In this document: positions 41,573-51,734 of the stretch, piece after piece
Layout: every line of letters begins with the position of its first letter
How positions within the stretch are numbered: the first letter of the stretch is position 1
DNA from: Ovis canadensis
Taxonomy: Eukaryota > Chordata > Mammalia > Artiodactyla > Bovidae
Direction of reading: 5' to 3'
Length of the DNA stretch: 64,000 bases
NCBI RefSeq assembly: GCF_042477335.2
Contig: NC_091246.1
Coordinates: 15,621,001-15,685,000 of the forward strand
Notes under the pieces: model-generated
The model's input: the letters and a program-made list of their open reading frames with translations, nothing else
Database searches by the model: none
Told to the model about the DNA's origin: nothing
Made by a program: the position numbers and the translations under genes

Positions 41573-42237
41573 GAGACACGGCCTGGCCAACCTCAGTGCT
41601 GATCCATCCGGCACTGCCTCTCTGGTACCAAGGAAACTAGTAGGGAACTTTCTAACAGGAGCTGCAACCTCAAAAGCAACCCCCTCAGCCTTTGCCTTTG
41701 GTGGGGACTCCTTGTTTCTATCAGAGCTCAAATTAAGCTTTTGGGCTGCAAAGGCATCCTTAGCCATCCTAGCAGAGAAGCCCTCACCTGTCTGAGGTTC
41801 CCATTCAGCTGTGTTTGTGCCACTGTGAAGCCCCCAGGCCCCTGTACAGCAACATCTGTTTCCATGCCTCTCTCCCATTGCACCGAGAGGGGGACCGTTT
41901 CTGAATCCAAATGCTCTCTGTTTCCGTGATGAAAGAATGCCAACAGGAGGACTGTTTTTTCCCACACCCCTGGAGAAATTCCCTACAGGCGGAACACACG
42001 TCCAGTTAGAGAGGAGCAGCAGCAGGTAAACATTTTCTCAGGAAGGAAAAGGAGGAGTGGGCAGGGGGCACAAATAAAATCTGCAATTTTTGCCATAAGC
42101 TGTTGTCTGTGGAAGCGGGAAAGAGGCAAGGATTTTGTACACACATTTACTTCACTTTGATCTCAGACTTTCAGAGATTTGCAGCATCGTATTTTGGCAA
42201 AAAAACTGAAAGACTCCCATTGGAGGTTTAAACGCCA
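41573..42237. other. Repeat-poor block holding the second copy of the 49-base duplicate
   Basis: 42023-42071 is the partner of 40081-40129. An ORF of 139 codons on the minus strand (41546-41965) has no recognisable product. Confidence 0.4.
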
Positions 42238-42400
42238 TTCTAAGAGCATACCTCCAGTGACAGGGAGCTTGCTACCTATCAAAATAATCCATTCCACATT
42301 TGGTATCTCTGACTACTGGAGTTTCCTTTAATGTTGATCAACCGCTTTTTCCATTAGTCATCCATCTGCCCCTTGAGCCCCATAGAATCCATCTGCTTCC
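42238..42400 (-). mobile_element. L3/CR1 LINE fragment
   Basis: 'cctccagtgacagggagcttgctacc' and 'aataatccattccacattt' match the antisense L3 block as I recall it. Confidence 0.6.
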
Positions 42401-42644
42401 TATTCCCAGGATAGACCTTTCAAGGCAGGGCTCTTATACCCCCAGCCTCATCCTTCCTCCAAAGCAACACCCCAGTTTCCTCTGCCAAGGCTTCAGAGCC
42501 CTTCCCAACCTGGTCATCTACTTCCACTTCAATGGATCGCCACCAATTGGTCCCACTCACAATGCAGAACCCAGAGCTGAGGGCAGAACTTGTGGTTGAC
42601 TCCAGACAGCTCAAAGCAACAATTCTGACTCTCAGAACCAGAGG

Positions 42645-42725
42645 TCCTTAAAGATCATCCCAGAAAGCCCAGCTCCCCTACCTCACAGATGAGACTGAAG
42701 GCCATAGACATGCAGGAATTTACCC
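42645..42725 (-). mobile_element. MIR-like fragment
   Basis: 'cctcacagatgagactgaagg' core preceded by 'aagatcatcccagaaagcc'. Confidence 0.5.
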
Positions 42726-42914
42726 CAGGGTTCTGATAGCCCAGGAGAACAATAGAATCACCTCTGTCAACAATAAACAATATCATCACTGTTGTTGTTT
42801 GCATTGGCAGACACATCACAGGATGAACTCATATTGGGCTTCAGTCTCAGAATTGTGATGTTTTCTTCAATGATGTCAACATTAATCTTGCAATTCCTTC
42901 TAGTAAACAAATCA

Positions 42915-42962
42915 GTAATAAGAATAATAATAATAAATAAATCATAGATAGGTAGGTAGACA
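42915..42962. repeat. AT-rich (ATA)/(GATA) simple repeat
   Basis: 'aataataataataaataaat' followed by 'gataggtaggtagacagatgg'. Confidence 0.8.
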
Positions 42963-42964
42963 GA

Positions 42965-43200
42965 TGGAGGAAATCTTTAGAAACAAGAAGTAGATTAGTG
43001 GTTGCTGGAGAGCTGCAAGGAGGAGAAGATGGGGAGGGATTGCTAATTTGTACAAACTCTCCTTGGGGGGTGATTAAAATGTTCTGAAATCTGATAGAGG
43101 ATGGTTACACAACTCAGTGAATGTACCAAAAGTCTCTGAATTATGCACTTAGAAAGGGCGAATCTTACAGTATGTGACTTTTATCTCAAAAAAGCTGTGA
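42965..43200 (+). mobile_element. L1M 3' UTR fragment
   Basis: 'agattagtggttgctggag', 'ggtgattaaaatgttctg', 'ggatggttacacaactcag', 'tatctcaaaaaagctgt': a typical old L1 3' UTR. Confidence 0.85.
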
Positions 43201-43439
43201 TCATCTGAAAAAATATAGGAATAGTTGATGTCGACTTTCTTCAGCCTTTCCTTAGAGCCTTTAGTCAACAGATCCTCAAAGGATTCCAAGGATTCAGATG
43301 ACTGATATCACCAGTCAGAACAAACCTTGGAAATTCCTGCTTGGATGTTTTTTAAACTTCTGATTCCAAGTCAGCATTCCAAGAAATGGTCTCCATCACA
43401 GTCTGTTTGGGTCTCAGATGTGAACTGCCAGGGTCCAAG
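43201..43439. other. No recognised feature
   Basis: About 240 bases of unique DNA. Confidence 0.4.
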
Positions 43440-43765
43440 TTACGAACACTCCCTGTGTGTTGAAAGCCTTAAATAATCATCTTGCTTAGTCTTCCCAGAA
43501 GTCTCTTAGGCAGTGGTTCTCAGACTTGCGAGTGCATCAGAAATGCCCAGAGGGCTGTTGAAATTCAGATTGTTGGTCTCCACCTCAGAGTTTCTGATTC
43601 AGTAGGTCCAGGGTGGGACTCAAGTTTCCAGGTGATGCCATTGCTTCTGGTGTGGGAATCACACACGACACTTAATTCTCCTGTTTTACAAATGAGGAAA
43701 TGGAAGCTCAGGGAGAGTCAGGAAGGTGCCCAGAATCACAGGATGTAGCAGAGACTACGGTGAGC
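43440..43765 (-). mobile_element. MIR SINE split by MER5A
   Basis: 'aataatcatcttgcttagtc' before, 'ttttacaaatgaggaaatgg' and 'cccagaatcacaggatgtag' after, the MER5A. Confidence 0.75.
43509..43667 (+). mobile_element. MER5A hAT-Charlie inside MIR
   Basis: 'ggcagtggttctcagacttg', 'ctcagagtttctgattcagtagg', 'ccaggtgatgccattgc'. Well preserved. Confidence 0.93.
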
Positions 43766-43824
43766 TGCCCCCAAGAACGTTTCTCACATCTCTCCCCTCT
43801 TGCTGTTCTCAAGAAACAGTTTGA

Positions 43825-43967
43825 GGACTTCCCTGGTGGTCCAGTGGTTAAGACTCTGCACTCTCAATGCAGGGGACACAGGTTCGATCCCTGGTTGGGG
43901 AACTAAGATCCCACATGCTATAAAGCATGGCCTAAAAAGTAATTAATCAATTAATTTTAAAAAAAAG
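43825..43967 (+). mobile_element. CHR-1-type SINE
   Basis: 'ggacttccctggtggtcc' to 'taaagcatggcctaaaaag' with an A/T-rich tail. Confidence 0.92.
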
Positions 43968-43989
43968 ATAGAGGTTTAAAATGTTGATT

Positions 43990-44250
43990 ATCCTTTTCCA
44001 ACATTTCTTGCAGCTAGAGTTGGCTAGGTGACATGATTCCCACCAGGGTCCCTCCTTCCTGCACCAAATCCTGGCAGGATGCTGGGAGATTTGTTTTCAT
44101 GTCATGCTAGAGACATGCTAGAGACATTGAGCAGGAGGACAAAATATCCCCAGGTCCTTGAATATTGGCAGCTGACCCAACAATCCGTACACTACTGTAC
44201 ACTTTTTATTATGTATGAAAAATAAACCCCAATTGGTTTAAGCTACTATT
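43990..44250 (+). mobile_element. MLT1-like LTR
   Basis: 'ttcttgcagctagagttggctaggtgac' and the 3' 'gaaaaataaaccccaattgg' (poly-A signal region) suit a MaLR LTR. It contains an 11-base tandem catgctagaga x2 at about 44104-44126. Confidence 0.55.
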
Positions 44251-44569
44251 AGTCATACATTCCATTATTTATAGCTATCATCCCTAAAGATACACAAGAA
44301 TGATCAATATGGGGGCAAGGATGTAAGCCCACCGAACTGCTGACTCATTCATTCCACTGTCCACACTGCCACTAGAGATGGAATTTTTTGGCTCTGAAGT
44401 ACTCAACACACCTAAGAAATATCTTCACTTCCATCTAATAATGTTCTTCAAAGGGAAGTGGCTTGAGGAATTTGCCTCAATTCTCCAGCAAAGGAATTGG
44501 ATGTGGTTTGAATCTAACCAATGTCCCATAACTGACCCGAGTAAGGGTGCCTTTAGAACCTTATACTCA
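44251..44569. other. No recognised feature
   Basis: About 320 bases of unique AT-rich DNA. Confidence 0.4.
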
Positions 44570-44722
44570 AAGTGTGGTCCACCCACCAGCAGCAGCAGCA
44601 TCACCTTGGTGACAGAAGCCGAATTTCTGCCCCAGTCCCAGTCGTGGGAATCAGAATCTGCACGTTATCCAGATCCCCAGGAGCTTCGTATGCTCACTGA
44701 AGACTGAGAAGTAGAGTACTGG
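44570..44722 (-). mobile_element. MER5A hAT-Charlie
   Basis: Antisense: 'actcaaagtgtggtccacc', 'cagcagcagcatcaccttgg', 'ccagatccccaggagcttcg'. Confidence 0.75.
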
Positions 44723-44727
44723 CTCAA

Positions 44728-44880
44728 TGGTTCCCAAGACTGAGGGTTAGAATCACCCGGAAATCTACAACCAAATATACAAACCAAAAAAACTGAGTCC
44801 CAGACCTCACCCCAGACCTGCTGAATCAAAATTCCACTTCAGTAGGAACCAGAAGCCACATCACTAGATCTTGATACTGT
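44728..44880 (-). mobile_element. MER5-type hAT fragment
   Basis: 'caatggttcccaagactgag', 'cagacctcaccccagacctgctgaatc'. Adjacent to the preceding copy, with the same hAT termini. Confidence 0.6.
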
Positions 44881-45023
44881 TTTGTTCATGGACCTTTCTG
44901 AGAACTTCATTAAAGCTGTACTCTTTCTTGCAGAGAACTGAGTGACTACATATATGCATTCTACTTCCAATTTCAGGAATTCAGTGAAGTCCACCCAGAG
45001 TCTTCCTAGGACGTGTGAACTGC

Positions 45024-45046
45024 AAAAAAAAAAAAAAAAAAAAAAA
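45024..45046. repeat. Poly(A), 23 bases
   Basis: Uninterrupted A-run with no recognisable retroposon directly upstream. Confidence 0.95.
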
Positions 45047-45049
45047 CAG

Positions 45050-45799
45050 GAGCTCTCTTTACATGTCCAGGCAGTTATGGAAGTGCACTCAGGATCCTAA
45101 TGAGAAGAGGCAGCCTCGCTCCTGTCAGCTGGACCAGCCCGGTTAGTTCTCACCTGAAGATGGTTTATGTAACCAGCGAGAGCCCAAGGTCACCATTCAG
45201 TTAGCAGCTTCTGCAGCGAGCACAGCTTTGTGCTGCTCGGGCTTTCCCATCACCGCAGATTACAGAGCTTTTCATTTCATTTTCACCCAATTAACCTAAT
45301 TCACATGGAGGATGACTTCCTGCTCAACCACGGCCCATGAGGATGCCACAGAGGCAGGTGCCTTGTTCAATTAAGAGGAGATTTTGAAAAACACATGCAC
45401 AACACACTCTTCAAAACAAGGTATTCAACAGGCAGGGGCAGAGCACCTCAGCCTCCCCCCACCGACTGGCAGCGCCATCTCCCTCCACCCACACATTTCT
45501 ATACCACCTTTATTTCCGCATTTTATCATGCAATTGATTACTGGTGTTTTCAGACCTCAGGCTCCTGGAGGCAAATGATGAGTTTTCATCACTCATCATT
45601 TATATCGTATATAGTAATATATATCTAGACCTGGTAAAAGTAGGCACAGAAAAGATGATGATTGGGTGGATGAGTAAATAGAGAGATGGAAAGATGGAGG
45701 TGCTGATCTTCAAGTATAGTAAACTGAAAAGAACAGGAAGGGTCTAGAAAACTCAAAGACAGGCTCTCCTTTGCTCTAGATAGCCATGAAGTCTCAGTC
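45050..45799. other. Repeat-poor block; possible conserved element 45170-45310 and an inverted repeat at 45573-45601
   Basis: 45170-45310 is single-copy. 45573-45582 aaatgatgag and 45592-45601 ctcatcattt form a perfect 10-base inverted repeat with a 9-base spacer. No coding frame. Confidence 0.4.
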
Positions 45800-46212
45800 A
45801 ATGCATTTAACCTTGAGTCCTGGTTTAATCCCCCGCTTCATGGATCACTGCCTTGCCATGGCAAAGGAGCTTGCTATGAACCATGCAGCGCAGGACTACC
45901 CAAGATGGACAGGTCATAGTGGAGAGTTCTGGCAAAATGTGGCCCACTGGAGGAAGCAATGGCAAACCACTCCAGTATTCTTGCCACGAGAGCCCCATGA
46001 ACAGTATACAAAGGCAGAAAGATATGACACCAGAAGATGAGCTCCCCAGGTCGGAAGGTGTACAGCATGCTACTAGGGAAGAGAGGAGGGCGATTACTAA
46101 TGGCTGCAGGCTTGGGCGAACTCCGGGAGATGGTGAGGGACAGGGAGGCCTGGGGTGCTGCCATCCATGGGGTTGCAAACAGCTGGACACAATTTAGCAA
46201 CTGAACAACCAC
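45800..46212 (+). mobile_element. BovB-derived 5'/3' chimera (ART2A-like)
   Basis: 45830-46095 matches the 5' region of BovB ('catggatcactgccttgccatgg', 'aagatggacaggtcatagtgg', 'aaagatatgacaccagaag'). From about 46114 it switches directly to the BovB 3' end ('cgaactccgggagatggtg' to 'cagctggacacaatttag'). The whole endonuclease/RT middle is missing. Either an internally deleted BovB or a member of a non-autonomous BovB-derived family such as ART2A. The 104-codon ORF 45883-46197 spans the junction but has no recognised role. Confidence 0.8.
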
Positions 46213-46379
46213 CACAACTTGGTTTACCCTCTACAAGATGGATGGTGCCATTAAGAACACACAACTGGATTTCTGATTTCTGTGTTCAGTTTCTGTGACA
46301 ACTGAATTAGAGACTATGTGTAAACACGTTTTTGGGGAGAGCAGCCCTCAGACTAGGATGTAGAAAGGGATGGGTCCCA

Positions 46380-46560
46380 AACTAGCAGAGCTGGGCTCTA
46401 GGTCTGGCTTTACCATTGCCGGGTATCTGACTTTGGGCAAGCAGTCTTAAACTCTCTGTGCTTGCTTCCTGTTTTGAGTAATGAGGATGGCAGTGATTCC
46501 CTCCCTGGGGCTCTGAAGGAGGCACTAAGACGTGGGCAGAGTGCAGTGCTGGCGCTTTAT
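46380..46560 (+). mobile_element. MIR SINE
   Basis: 'gggctctaggtctggctttacc', 'tctgactttgggcaagc', 'gagtaatgaggatggcagtg'. Confidence 0.8.
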
Positions 46561-46977
46561 GCCACATTGCTGGATGGCATCTATGGTCTTGGAGTTGCTG
46601 ATGGGATGCCAGTGGGATGTGGTTGGATAAGAAAAATTGCCATTTCATTAAATGTGATCACATTGTGCGGGAAAGCATAATCCAACAAGGAGATCTTTAA
46701 TTAGAGGTGGAGAGGGAACAGGGTGTCCTAGGAGAATTCTCACCATGCAGGACTCACAGCTCAGCACTCTACAGAACATAAAGCTTTCAAAGCCAAGTTT
46801 CACAATTTTCCACCACATGAGCAAACTTCATTTGCCTTGATGAGGCAATAACTTCACGCTTTTATGTATTTCCCTTTTCGCCCCTTTTCCTGGCCTCCTC
46901 ACTCACCCACTGCTTTCCTCACAGCCCCCTGCTTCATTCTGTTCCCTTCCCAGCCCCCGAGGTGCCCAAGCTGCTCA
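46561..46977. other. No recognised feature
   Basis: About 400 bases, AT-rich then pyrimidine-rich; no gene or confident repeat. Confidence 0.4.
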
Positions 46978-47110
46978 GTGATTTGGGGCCAGAGTCCTGG
47001 GTTCAAATCTGTGTGCACGACCTCCCATTTCAGTTCACCTCCCTGGACCTCAGTTCCCTTCGTATCCAGCATCATCCACTCAGCCTCAGGGGCGGGGGCT
47101 GCTGTCAGCG
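46978..47110 (+). mobile_element. MIR SINE
   Basis: 'cagagtcctgggttcaaatctg', 'ccctggacctcagttccc'. Confidence 0.7.
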
Positions 47111-47168
47111 GTTAGCAAAACATCACAGCCGCTATGGTGGGTGCTGGGAGATCATAGTTTCTCTCTTC

Positions 47169-47171
47169 TGT

Positions 47172-47207
<36 letters not shown>
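47169..47207. repeat. (TG)n microsatellite
   Basis: About 19 TG units, interrupted once by TT. Confidence 0.97.
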
Positions 47208-47209
<2 letters not shown>

Positions 47210-47829
47210 ACACGGGGATCCAGCTAGAAGAAGCTCCAGTGGATCTGATTCATTTGCTCAGGAAGAAGGGGAAGTGAGAAATCCCCAGACTGAAACCATT
47301 CTTGGATGGAAGCCCTCTGCTGCCAAAGCCTATAGAAACATCCTGGTATTTTACAAGCCTCTGGCGCCTTCCACCAGGGCTGGGAGGCTGATTCGGCCGG
47401 AAGGGCTAGCAGATCTCCTCTTGACCACCCTGGGGTTCTGCCTCTCTCTCTGCCCAGCTGCTGTCTGTCCAGAGGCAGTTAGGCATCAGCCCAGGAAGGG
47501 ATATTCTTGGCTCAGAATGCTCCTCCCCAAACACCCAACTCAAGAACCCAAACCATGGGCAAGCTTGTGTTTAGGAAGAGCTCTCACAGCAGAAGAGCAG
47601 CGAGGAGGCTTGTGAAGGGGCAAGCCTCTGAAGCCCTATTCTGTGGGGCAGTGGTCAACTGCCCATCCATGTTGCCTGAGTGCCCCCTCATCCCAGTGCA
47701 GCTCACGTTAGGCTCACACACATGTGGCTCTGGGCAGTGTCTGCTATCGTCTCCAGCCCCATCAGTTCTCGCAACAGGGAGAGGAGGAGAAACTGCTAAG
47801 TAGCCCTGGGAGGCTGAGCTGCTCAGTTC
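47208..47829. other. Repeat-poor stretch, no gene recognised
   Basis: The 217-codon ORF 46962-47615 begins with GTG, runs through a MIR and then translates the (TG)n as Cys/Val, so it is a chance frame. Nothing else recognised. Confidence 0.5.
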
Positions 47830-48020
47830 TCCACCTACTACACGCTGGGCTCTTTCGTAGGCACCTCAAGTCACCTCTTCCCTGTGGTGGACCCTACTGG
47901 GCTCATTTTACAGATGAAGAAACTGAGGCCCATGGAGGTATAAAGTGCCCAGGTGAACTCAGCTGGACCATAGCAGACTCAGGTTTCAAACATGTATCTG
48001 GCTAATATTCTGTGCAGTGG
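47830..48020 (-). mobile_element. MIR SINE
   Basis: 'cattttacagatgaagaaactgaggccc', 'ctcaggtttcaaacatgtatc'. Strong core. Confidence 0.9.
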
Positions 48021-48965
48021 CCTTTCCACTCCCCAGGACATGTCAGACACCCGCATCCTATAATTTTTCAGACTTTCCACCCAAGTTTCTGGGGGCTTCA
48101 AGGCCCAGCTTGAAGGGCAAGCAGAAGAGCACAAAGTGTCACACAGCAGAATACACACGCTGGGGGGTGAATCGGGGCTTTCCTTCTGCACAGTCACGGG
48201 GCAGGAACACCCACCCTTCGCCTGTATTAGCACTGACCACGGCTCCGGAAGTCATCCCTTAGCAGAATGGGGCACAGAAACCATCCAATCAGTGCCTGGA
48301 ATACCCCAAAGTTCCAGAGTTCACAAGCTGTCCAAGTTTGTAGCCTCCGGCCTACAAAATACTCTTCACACAGCCAACTTGGGCCAAACTAGCACCTCTC
48401 AGAGGCTGCACTTATAGCAGGGCAAAATGACTGATTGAGCAAGTGTGGCTTGGGCCTATAGGCTAAGACTCCAGTCGTAAATAACAAGCTTGAGGGGGGA
48501 ACAATTTATCAGTAGAATGATAGGAAGCCCATGGGTAAAACCAGAACTGCACTTTCTCACCGTGCAGAGTGGATGTGAAATTTCCCCCCATTTCTCTGTA
48601 AATAAGGGGCTGGCACTACCGGTGAAATAATTTACGACCCAATGTGTTCCACTGTAAATGGCTGCTCTGTTTACGGGCTGTAAAAACATCTCTGAACACA
48701 CTGACCTTCAGCAGGTGAGCCCTGGAGTTTATAGCGCTGAGGAATTGTTTTACTGCTCTCGCAGGGGCCACGGTCATGCTGGACACCTGTTGGGGGTCAG
48801 AGGTGGGGGACACGGGCCTCCAGAATCTCAGGAAGACAAAACCCACGGAGGAGCAAGGTGACCCTACGCGAACCAACCAGATAAAACAAACCACCAGTGC
48901 CCAGCCAGAGCTTGGCCAGGGGCAGGCATCCAAGTCCAGAGCAAGCCGGTTAAACTGACCTAAGT
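48021..48965. other. 0.95 kb repeat-free block; possible conserved element 48430-48760
   Basis: 48590-48700 carries clustered forkhead-like cores ('gtaaat', 'tgtttac', 'gtaaaaac'). No interspersed repeat and no coding character. Candidate regulatory DNA; unproven. Confidence 0.4.
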
Positions 48966-49096
48966 GGGAATTCCCTGGTGATCCATGGGTTAGGACATGG
49001 CACGTTCACTCCCAAGGGCCCAGGTTCAATCCCTGGTCGGGAAACTGAGATCCTGCAGGCCACGTGGCATGGCCAAATAAACAAGCAAATAAATAG
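48966..49096 (+). mobile_element. CHR-1-type SINE
   Basis: 'ggaattccctggtgatcc' to 'ggcatggccaaataaac' and an (aaat) tail; short duplication gaccta on both sides. Confidence 0.9.
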
Positions 49097-49160
49097 ACAG
49101 ACCTAGGCTAAGGAGTGTGGCCTGGAGGGCACTGCTAGAGTTGGAAGGTCCTGTCAGAGG

Positions 49161-49384
49161 TTTCCCAGGGGGTGCTAGAGGTAAAGAACCCACCTACCAA
49201 TTCAGGAAACACAGAAGAGATGTGGGTTCAATCCCTGGGTCACAAAGATCCCCTGGAGGAGAGCATGACCACCCACTCTAGTATTCTTGCTTGGAGGATC
49301 CCATGGACAGAGGAGCCTGGTGGGCTACAGTCCATAGGGTTGCAAAGAATCGGACAGAACTGAAGCAACTTAGCACGCAGGCAC
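49161..49384 (+). mobile_element. Bov-tA SINE
   Basis: 'tttcccagggggtgctag' head, body ending 'aatcggacagaactgaag'. Target duplication gtcagagg (49153-49160, 49385-49392). Confidence 0.93.
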
Positions 49385-49545
49385 GTCAGAGGTCAAGAGA
49401 ATGGAATCCTAGACAGGTCCTGAGGAAATGCCATGGGCCAAGCTGGGATAATCTAAGTAAATTGATAATTATGAGGAGCAGGAGCAAGAGAAAGCTTAAA
49501 GGTGGTGTATTAGTCAGGATTTCCAGAGAAATAGAGCCAATAAGA

Positions 49546-49547
<2 letters not shown>

Positions 49548-49577
<30 letters not shown>

Positions 49578-49578
49578 T
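49548..49578. repeat. (TG)n microsatellite
   Basis: About 15 TG units between LTR and SINE sequence. Confidence 0.97.
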
Positions 49579-49579
49579 A

Positions 49580-49710
49580 CACCCCCAGGCTCCTCTGTTC
49601 ATGGGATTTCCTATCGCAGGGGATCTTCCTGACCCAGGGATTGAACCCACATCTCTTGCGTCTCCTGCATTAGCAGGTGGATTCTTAACCACTGAGCCAC
49701 TTCGGAAGAC
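49580..49710 (-). mobile_element. Bov-tA SINE, truncated
   Basis: 'ccaggctcctctgttcatgg' to 'gccacttcggaagacc'; the 3' Bov-A portion is replaced by the TG repeat and part of the middle is deleted. Confidence 0.85.
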
Positions 49711-50131
49711 CATATATGTATATAATAATATTTATAAAAGGAGATTTATCCTAGGAATTGGGTCATGAAGTTATGGAGGCCAAAAGTTCCACAGTCTACC
49801 ACCCGCAAACCAGATAATCTCTGTCAGAGGTGCTGAATGCCTGACACCCAGGAGCACTGAGGTCCAAGGGCAGAAGACAGACGCTTTAGCTTAAGTAGAG
49901 AAAGAACTTGTCCCTCCCCCCCGCCCCCGCCGTTTTGTTCTGTTGAGGCCCCAGGGGACTGGGTGATGCTCACCAGCACTGATGGAGGATGACCTTTACT
50001 CAGGTTACCCATTCAAACGCTCAGCTCTCCTGAAGACACCCTCACAGATACACCCAGAAATCAGGCATTACCAGGTATCTGGGCATCCCTTAGCCCAGTC
50101 AAGTTGGCACATCAAATTAACCATCACAGAT

Positions 50132-50258
50132 AGGGGAATTCCCTGGTGGTCCAGTGGTTAGGATGCTGCCCTTCCACTGCAGGGGGCACAGGTTCGATCC
50201 CTAGTCGGAGAACTAAGATCTCACAAGATGCATGGTGCAGTCAAGAAATAAAAATAAA
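50132..50258 (+). mobile_element. CHR-1-type SINE at the LTR end
   Basis: 'aggggaattccctggtgg' to an A-rich tail. Perfect 13-base target duplication aaccatcacagat (50119-50131, 50259-50271), made from the LTR terminus. Confidence 0.95.
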
Positions 50259-50271
50259 AACCATCACAGAT

Positions 50272-51479
50272 GGGAACTACAGCCTGACAGCGAACAAATC
50301 TAGATTAGAGGCCAACTGAGAAATGTTTTAGAAAGTATTCATGAGTCAAAGAAGCAGAAATGATGCATGGGTGAACTGAACTGACAGAAAAGAGCAGGTT
50401 CAGGGCAAATAAAAATACTTTTTCTTCTTTACCCTTTGGCTTGCTCTGAGAAGGTTTCCTTTTTGCCTATCAATGCCTCCATATGGAGATTTCAGAGGGG
50501 CCTCAATGTGAAGCTCACATCCCCAAAGCCAGTCGCCAGACTCTCCGGGAAGATGAAGTACCAGCCTCAGCTGGGTGGATATTCTTTAAGTCTTCACCAG
50601 AAAGCTAAGGCAACATTTGGCCAAACCTCTAGCGTTTCACACCATGTTATCAGGCACAGACCCTTTGAGAACAGAGAGATTACACCAGAGACGGAAGATG
50701 GCCCAGCTAAAAGCACACTTGGAGGTCTCCGAGCCCTTCAAGGCGGTGATGCAAGCGAGGACTGCGTACAGTTTGTCCACATGAAGAGTCCTGGAAGACG
50801 TCTTTCCACTCCACAAGCATCCTGGCCAAATGAGGAAGAGTCAAAAGGGTTGGCTTGAAGTTGCCCAATACTCCAGGCCTCTGGGGAGAAAGAAGGAAGA
50901 AGCGGGCCATTGCGTCCAGACCAAGTTAGAAACGTAATGGCCCCCATTCCTGGTGTTTTTAATACTGTGCCTTTGAAGGGAATTTTCATTTTTTAATTGA
51001 AAAAAAAAATTACGGTTGATGACCTGCCAGCCCTTCACACATAGAATTATCATCGAACGCCAGAGGCCTCCAGCCTTCTGTAAATAAACAGGTAGAACAG
51101 TGTCTGAGAAGACTTTCAGCTTGGGGCTGGTGGGGTTGACGGGGAGTCCTTCATTCCTACTCTCCCGGTATGCATATCACATGCCCACTCATGTGCATCC
51201 ACAGACACACACACACATGCACACGCTTACACACATGGGACTCCTCAAGCAAGGCTTCTCCAACCATCATAACCCAGCACTGAACACTGGGCCTGGGCTA
51301 GTATGGCTACATAACTAACTGGCAAATACATTATTTAATAAATAAGAGTATAAATGAGAGCTAGAAAACAGACTATGAGGAAGAGGGAGAGGAGAGGATA
51401 CAAAGCAGATGTAGGTTGAAATCTTGCACCCAGAGTGCTCGGCAGTCTATCGGCAAGAGCAAAATTGCATAACGCTTTC
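50272..51479. other. 1.2 kb repeat-poor block with an unassigned ORF and short CA tract
   Basis: The frame at 50436-50858 (140 codons, but starting with TTG; the first ATG is about 40 codons in) is repeat-free and has no recognised domain. A CA-rich tract lies at 51203-51236. I cannot say that it is expressed. Confidence 0.4.
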
Positions 51480-51660
51480 AAAACTACAAAGCCCCTCCAC
51501 AGCCCATGTCTCTCGATTCTCATCCCCCTGCAAGAGGTAAGGTCTTTGTGCTGATGTTATAGAAGAGGAAGCTAAAGTCCAGGAAGGCCTGCCGGTTTGT
51601 CCGAGGTGGAAAAGAACAGAGCAAGGAACTGAAACTTCTGAAGTCAAAGCTCCTGGTCTT
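51480..51660 (-). mobile_element. MIR SINE
   Basis: 'gatgttatagaagaggaagctaaag', 'gaaacttctgaagtcaaagctcc'. Confidence 0.65.
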
Positions 51661-51734
51661 CAGGCTTGGGACCCCTGGATTAAATCTACACAGTGTAAGC
51701 CTGTGACGCCATCACAGTCTAGGAAGACAGGAAA

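Larger units (their letters stand above)
49506..50131 (-). mobile_element. MLT2-type ERVL solo LTR, with internal TG repeat and SINE
   Basis: Starts 'gtattagtcaggatttccag' and ends 'cagtcaagttggcacatcaaattaaccatcaca', the complement of the usual MLT2 5' end. Middle has 'gaagacaccctcacagatacacc'. A solo LTR; no viral reading frames. Carries (TG)n at 49548-49578 and a truncated Bov-tA. Confidence 0.75.

Noticed and set aside
41546-41965. 139-codon minus-strand ORF
   Set aside because: Repeat-free but without a recognisable domain, and smaller frames overlap it on both strands; no support for translation.
45883-46197. 104-codon ORF across the BovB chimera
   Set aside because: Spans the 5'/3' junction; no RT or endonuclease motif; explained by the repeat.
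46962-47615. 217-codon ORF on +
   Set aside because: Begins with GTG, overlaps a MIR and translates the (TG)n microsatellite as alternating Cys/Val; composition is not protein-like.
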